Origin: Trinickia terrae | GTDB taxonomy: Bacteria > Pseudomonadota > Gammaproteobacteria > Burkholderiales > Burkholderiaceae | Assembly: GCF_005144415.1 (NCBI RefSeq) | Contig: NZ_SWJE01000001.1 | Location: forward strand, 413,364 to 477,363 | Direction of reading: 5' to 3' | Length of the DNA stretch: 64,000 nt | Part shown: piece after piece, positions 60,552 through 64,000 of the stretch | Layout of the letters: each line of letters opens with the position of its first letter | Numbering within the stretch: position 1 is the first letter of the stretch | Notes under the pieces: model-generated | The model's database searches: none | Seen by the model: only the letters and a program-made list of their open reading frames with translations | What the model was told of the DNA's origin: nothing | Translations under genes and position numbers: made by a program

Positions 60552-63347
60552 TCACTCCCCGATCAGCTTCAACCCCGCCGGCAGCGATTCGCCGAACACG
60601 CGGCCGGTGTCGGCTTCGTCGAGCGTCACGGTTGCTTGGACCATCGCGATCCACGACGGCGACGCGCCGATCGCCTCCAGCCGCCGCACGACGGTCTCGC
60701 GCGCCGTCTGAGGGAGGTCGCGCGAACGGTCGCCCGTCATGCGCGCGATCTGGGCGGCGGCGAATGCGGCCGTGTCGACCTTCTTCCAGTCGAGCGCGAG
60801 AATCGCGTCGAGCCAGGAACCGGCGGCCTCGGGCGGCACGACCGTGTGCGCGCTGCCGTAGAACGGCCGGCGCGCGCCGATGCGGCCGATGGCCCACCAG
60901 TTCTGCTGGTTCTCCGTCGACTTCTGCAATTGCGCGAGCAAGCGTTCGGCGATCTCGACTTTGCGATCGATCGCGATGCGCTCCAGTGATGCCGAGAGCC
61001 GGACCATGTCGGCAAAACCCACTTTCGCGGGGTCGAAAGGCGACTTGTGGCGCTTCGCGCCGGCGGTCTCGCGCAGGTAGTCCATTGCTTCGAGCAGGCG
61101 CAGCTGCTCCTCTTCACCGAGTCCGCCGGCCGCGCGCCGCCAGAGCGTCCACCACTCCGACCACACCTGGCTTTCGTTGATGTACTGGATGCCGTCGTCG
61201 AACAGCGACCACAGCTGCTCGACGCGCCATTCGTCGAGCGGGTAGCCGAAGCCCGGACGCACGCAATAGCCCGCGAGGTTCAGCCACAGGCGTTCGTGGT
61301 CCGCCGAGCGGCGGCGCCGGCGCGCGCGCTCCCACAGTGCGCCGAACAGCTCGCGAAGCAGGGCGCTGTCCCAGGATTCGCGCGCGCCCAAGGTCTGCTC
61401 GAGTTGCGCGCGCAGACGCTTCACGTCCTTGGCCGCGACGTCGTGGGAACGCGAGCCGAAGATGCGGTCGATCTGCTCGATCGCGTCTTTCAGCGCGGGA
61501 TGGGCCGTGGTTTCCAACGAGGACGGTGCGCCGCCTTGGGCATCGTCGCGCCGCAATTGGAATTCGAGCAGCCAGCGCTGGGACGCGCCGGCGGTCTCGA
61601 TGCAGTGCACTTGCAGCGTGCCGACCTCGGTAAGCGCCGTGGCGAGCTGGACCGGCGTTTCGCCGGGGCCGCTCGCGCCGCGCGGCTGGACCACGGTGGC
61701 GATCGGCGGCAGGCGGACGAAATCGCTCGAGTCGAGATCGGCCAGGTCGCCTGGCCGATACGGGGCGTCGGCGACGGACGACGCCAGGTGAAAGCGCACC
61801 GGCGAGCCGAGCCGCAATGCGAACGTGCGGTCGGCGAGGTGGATCTCCTGGCCTTCTTCGGTGCCGCGCGGCAGGAGGCAGACGCCGTGCGGGGTGTCCT
61901 TGCCGTCGTCGTCGAGCACGAGGAAGTAGCTGCGCGCCGAGCCCCCGCCGATGCGCGGCGCGCTGCCTGCTCTTGCGAGCGCATAGGCGACCGCGCCGCG
62001 CGCGACGGCGACATCGGGGTTGGCGTTTTGCAGCACGTTGAGCGGCGCGCCGCGCCACGCGCCGAGCGTATCCGCTAGACGCCGCTCCAAGGCGTGTGCG
62101 CGGAACACGCCGCCGTTGAGCAGGAGCGTATCGGGCATCGGCAACGCGCTGTTGCCTTCCGTCTCCTGGATGCCCAGCGCATTGCGCGCTTGGGCCGCGT
62201 GCTGGCTCAGAAATGCCGCGACGTGGCGCGTGATCGCCGGATCGCTCGCGTAAGGCAGGCCGAACTCGACGATGGCGCCGCGCGCGCGCCGCGGACGCTC
62301 GCTCGCATCGACCATCGGAAAGAAGCCGTCGACGATCAGCCGCTCGGCTTCCTGCCGCGTCACGTCGGCCGAGCGCGCGCCGCCGATCAGCCTCGCCCCC
62401 GAGCCGAGCAGGGTGATCGAGGTGGAGTCCGGGGCGCGCGCATCGAGCAGTTGCTCTTTCGCGGCGCGGCAACGCTCGACGAGCTGCGACAGGCTTGCCG
62501 CCGACAGCTTCTGGTCCTTGTCGCCTGCGGCGAGGCGCGTCTCGACGAGATGCGCGAGCGCGAGGTCCATGTTGTCGCCGCCGAGCATCAGGTGATTGCC
62601 GACGCCGATCCGCGTCAACTGCGGCTCGCCGTTCTCGACTCGGACCTTGACGAGCGTGAGGTCGGTCGTGCCGCCGCCGACGTCGCAGATCAGCACGAGA
62701 CGGGTTTCTCCAAGCTCGGTGGCGAGCGTATCGCGATGATGGAACAGCCAGTCGTAGAACGCCGCCTGCGGCTCTTCGAGCAGGCGCAAGGCGGGCAGCT
62801 TCGCGATGCGCGCGGCTTCGAGCGTCAGCGCGCGCGCGCCCTCGTCGAACGACGCTGGCACGGTGAGCACCACCTCCTGGTCTTCGAGCCGCGCTTGCGG
62901 GAAGCGGTGGTTCCACGCCTCGCGCACGTGGGCCAGATAGCTCGCGCTTGCCGTCACGGGCGATACCTTGACGATGCCTTCGTCGGCGCCCCAGGGCAGG
63001 ATCGGCGCGAGACGGTCGACCGAAGCGTGCGACAGCCAGCTCTTCGCGCTCGCGACAAGCCTGCCCGGCACCTGCGCGCCGAGCGCGCGGGCGAGGCGGC
63101 CGATCACGGCGGGCTGGGGCGAAGCGAGGTCCGCTTCCGGTTGCCAGGGCAACGTCAGCGAGTCCGCGTTCAATTCGCTTTCAGCCGCGTGATAGCGGAC
63201 CGACGGCAGCATCGGCCGCGCCGCGACTTCGCCGACGCCCACCAGCTGCTCGATATCGAAGACGCGGATCTCGTTGCCGCCCGCCTCGGCATAAGCGACG
63301 ACGGTATTGCTCGTGCCTAGATCGATCCCGACGATGTACTGCTTCAT
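60552..63347 (-). CDS. Hsp70-family protein with C-terminal DUF3731
   Basis: This 931-aa protein has a DnaK-type actin-fold ATPase: phosphate-1 IVGIDLGTSNTVVAYAE at the N-terminus, VVLTVPASFDEGAR, LICDVGGGTTDLTLVK and a later LLNGGVFRA. After about residue 560 it lacks a classic substrate-binding domain and instead has the long helical DUF3731 region (RLRAQLEQTLGARESWDSALLREL onwards). Such Hsp70-like proteins are usually encoded next to a second Hsp70, here perhaps to the right of the window, and their client is unknown. ATG 63347 gives MKQYIVGIDLG with a GGAAG site. It converges with the LysR gene, 9 bp apart. Confidence 0.92.
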   Translation of the reverse strand: MKQYIVGIDLGTSNTVVAYAEAGGNEIRVFDIEQLVGVGEVAARPMLPSVRYHAAESELNADSLTLPWQPEADLASPQPAVIGRLARALGAQVPGRLVASAKSWLSHASVDRLAPILPWGADEGIVKVSPVTASASYLAHVREAWNHRFPQARLEDQEVVLTVPASFDEGARALTLEAARIAKLPALRLLEEPQAAFYDWLFHHRDTLATELGETRLVLICDVGGGTTDLTLVKVRVENGEPQLTRIGVGNHLMLGGDNMDLALAHLVETRLAAGDKDQKLSAASLSQLVERCRAAKEQLLDARAPDSTSITLLGSGARLIGGARSADVTRQEAERLIVDGFFPMVDASERPRRARGAIVEFGLPYASDPAITRHVAAFLSQHAAQARNALGIQETEGNSALPMPDTLLLNGGVFRAHALERRLADTLGAWRGAPLNVLQNANPDVAVARGAVAYALARAGSAPRIGGGSARSYFLVLDDDGKDTPHGVCLLPRGTEEGQEIHLADRTFALRLGSPVRFHLASSVADAPYRPGDLADLDSSDFVRLPPIATVVQPRGASGPGETPVQLATALTEVGTLQVHCIETAGASQRWLLEFQLRRDDAQGGAPSSLETTAHPALKDAIEQIDRIFGSRSHDVAAKDVKRLRAQLEQTLGARESWDSALLRELFGALWERARRRRRSADHERLWLNLAGYCVRPGFGYPLDEWRVEQLWSLFDDGIQYINESQVWSEWWTLWRRAAGGLGEEEQLRLLEAMDYLRETAGAKRHKSPFDPAKVGFADMVRLSASLERIAIDRKVEIAERLLAQLQKSTENQQNWWAIGRIGARRPFYGSAHTVVPPEAAGSWLDAILALDWKKVDTAAFAAAQIARMTGDRSRDLPQTARETVVRRLEAIGASPSWIAMVQATVTLDEADTGRVFGESLPAGLKLIGE

Positions 63348-63400
63348 TGCTTCCAATTGCTTAGACTCGCTGACAAAACTGGCTTTGGGGTTTTTTGTTC

Positions 63401-64000
63401 TTGCCGTTTGGGTTTTCGTGCAACTTTGAATTCGCGGCGGTGCGTATAGTCCGTCCCTCCCCGGGACCGGGGTCACTTTGGTCTTGCCCAAAGTAACCAA
63501 AGGCGTGTCCTGGGCGGACGGCCTGGCCCGGAGGCACTCAGTGCTGTTGGCGATAGCGGTCGAGGGGCTACCGCTATCGCTCGCCGCACGTCCCGTTAGC
63601 ACGTGGCACGGAATTGCTCAGATTCGAATCAAATCAATACTGATGGCCAGGCAAGGTCCGAAGACCCTTGTCTTGCGATGCGGCGCATGCTCCTGTGCTC
63701 ACATCCAATCGCAGGCAACGTGGGGCGCGGCCAAACCGCTGTCTTCCATTTGTTTCGTCGCAAGGCCATTCGGTGCCGCGTGCTAACGGGACGCGCGGCG
63801 AGCGGTGACGCTTGCCCTAGACCGCTATCGCTGGCAGGACTGAGTGCTAACGGGCCAGGCCGTCCGCCCAGGACACGCCTTTGGTTACTTTGGGCAAGAC
63901 CAAAGTGACCCCGGTCCCGGGGAGGGACGGACTATACGGACCGCCGCGATATCAAAGTTTTCACGAAAACCCAAACTTTTCACGAAAACCCAAACGGCAA
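63401..64000. repeat. Large imperfect palindrome running to the window edge
   Basis: TTGCCGTTTGGGTTTTCGTG at 63401-63420 is the exact reverse complement of the last 20 bases of the window (63981-64000). Inward, GTATAGTCCGTCCC and about 90 further bp of TCACTTTGGTCTTGCCCAAAGTAACC type match the right side in reverse. The arms are about 200-220 bp, with a central part of about 140-160 bp (roughly 63625-63775). A 19-bp tandem repeat (63958-63976 and 63977-63995) lies near the outer right end. The right arm may extend beyond the window. No gene is recognised in it. Confidence 0.9.

Noticed and set aside
63401..64000. Insertion sequence with terminal inverted repeats
   Set aside because: No transposase frame lies between the arms; the centre has only short, unconvincing frames.

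Overview
The window looks like chromosomal DNA of a GC-rich betaproteobacterium of the Burkholderiaceae (Burkholderia/Paraburkholderia/Trinickia-like). The clues are a Burkholderia-type rpfF/rpfR (BDSF signal) pair, an H-NS-type protein with an alanine/lysine-rich tail, a phasin, a MocR regulator, many LysR regulators and a non-phosphorylative L-rhamnose pathway. Gene content is mixed metabolic and accessory. I see no rRNA, tRNA, CRISPR array, transposase, integrase or phage structural gene.

Layout. 1-1130: tail of a possible gene from outside the window, a stand-alone response regulator, and a regulatory stretch. 1184-15886: L-rhamnose catabolism in two blocks. The left block holds a keto-deoxy-acid SDR dehydrogenase, an MFS permease, L-rhamnonate dehydratase and L-rhamnose 1-dehydrogenase. 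The right block holds a divergent LysR regulator, then mutarotase, lactonase and a four-gene rhamnose ABC importer, closed by a strong terminator. Between the blocks (5364-8575) sits an AT-richer segment with one orphan 798-aa thiamine-diphosphate-enzyme-like gene. 15972-27346: H-NS-like protein, two GSTs, hybrid histidine kinase, NERD/helicase protein, chemoreceptor, a phosphoribosyltransferase-HAD fusion, a flavin-binding protein with a divergent MocR regulator, and a DUF2158 protein. 27499-32879: cytochrome P450, a LysE exporter broken by a 64-bp tandem duplication, a superinfection-immunity-like protein, an M20 peptidase and a malate/lactate-type dehydrogenase. 33080-36034: convergent rpfF and rpfR; the RpfF copy has Ala where the family has its first catalytic Glu. 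36257-45409: NnrU protein, a fused remnant of two dead genes, a secreted beta-propeller protein, GNAT, YcaQ-type glycosylase, OsmC, an MFS/LysR divergent pair and a membrane protein. 45793-47361: a secreted glycine-rich protein built of about 66 GGxGx pentads with nested 15/45/90-bp periodicity. 47476-53572: DsbA/FrnE-like protein, flavin disulfide oxidoreductase, GH35 beta-galactosidase and a convergent alpha-galactosidase-like enzyme. 53649-56989: selU, a permease, then selD. 57261-63347: phasin, small membrane protein, PLP decarboxylase with a divergent LysR, and an Hsp70-DUF3731 protein. 63401-64000: a large imperfect palindrome running to the window edge.

How the genes work together. Rhamnose would be imported by RhaSTPQ, anomerised by RhaM, oxidised to the lactone, hydrolysed, dehydrated by RhmD and oxidised again by the first SDR. 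The last C-C cleaving step is not encoded here. BDSF sensing (RpfR) would link signal to cyclic-di-GMP. selU and selD form a tRNA-selenouridine module.

Most interesting items: the RpfF lacking a catalytic Glu beside an intact RpfR, the orphan TPP-enzyme-like gene inside the rhamnose locus, the glycine-rich repeat protein, the permease inside the selenium operon, the 64-bp duplication in lysE, and the terminal palindrome.
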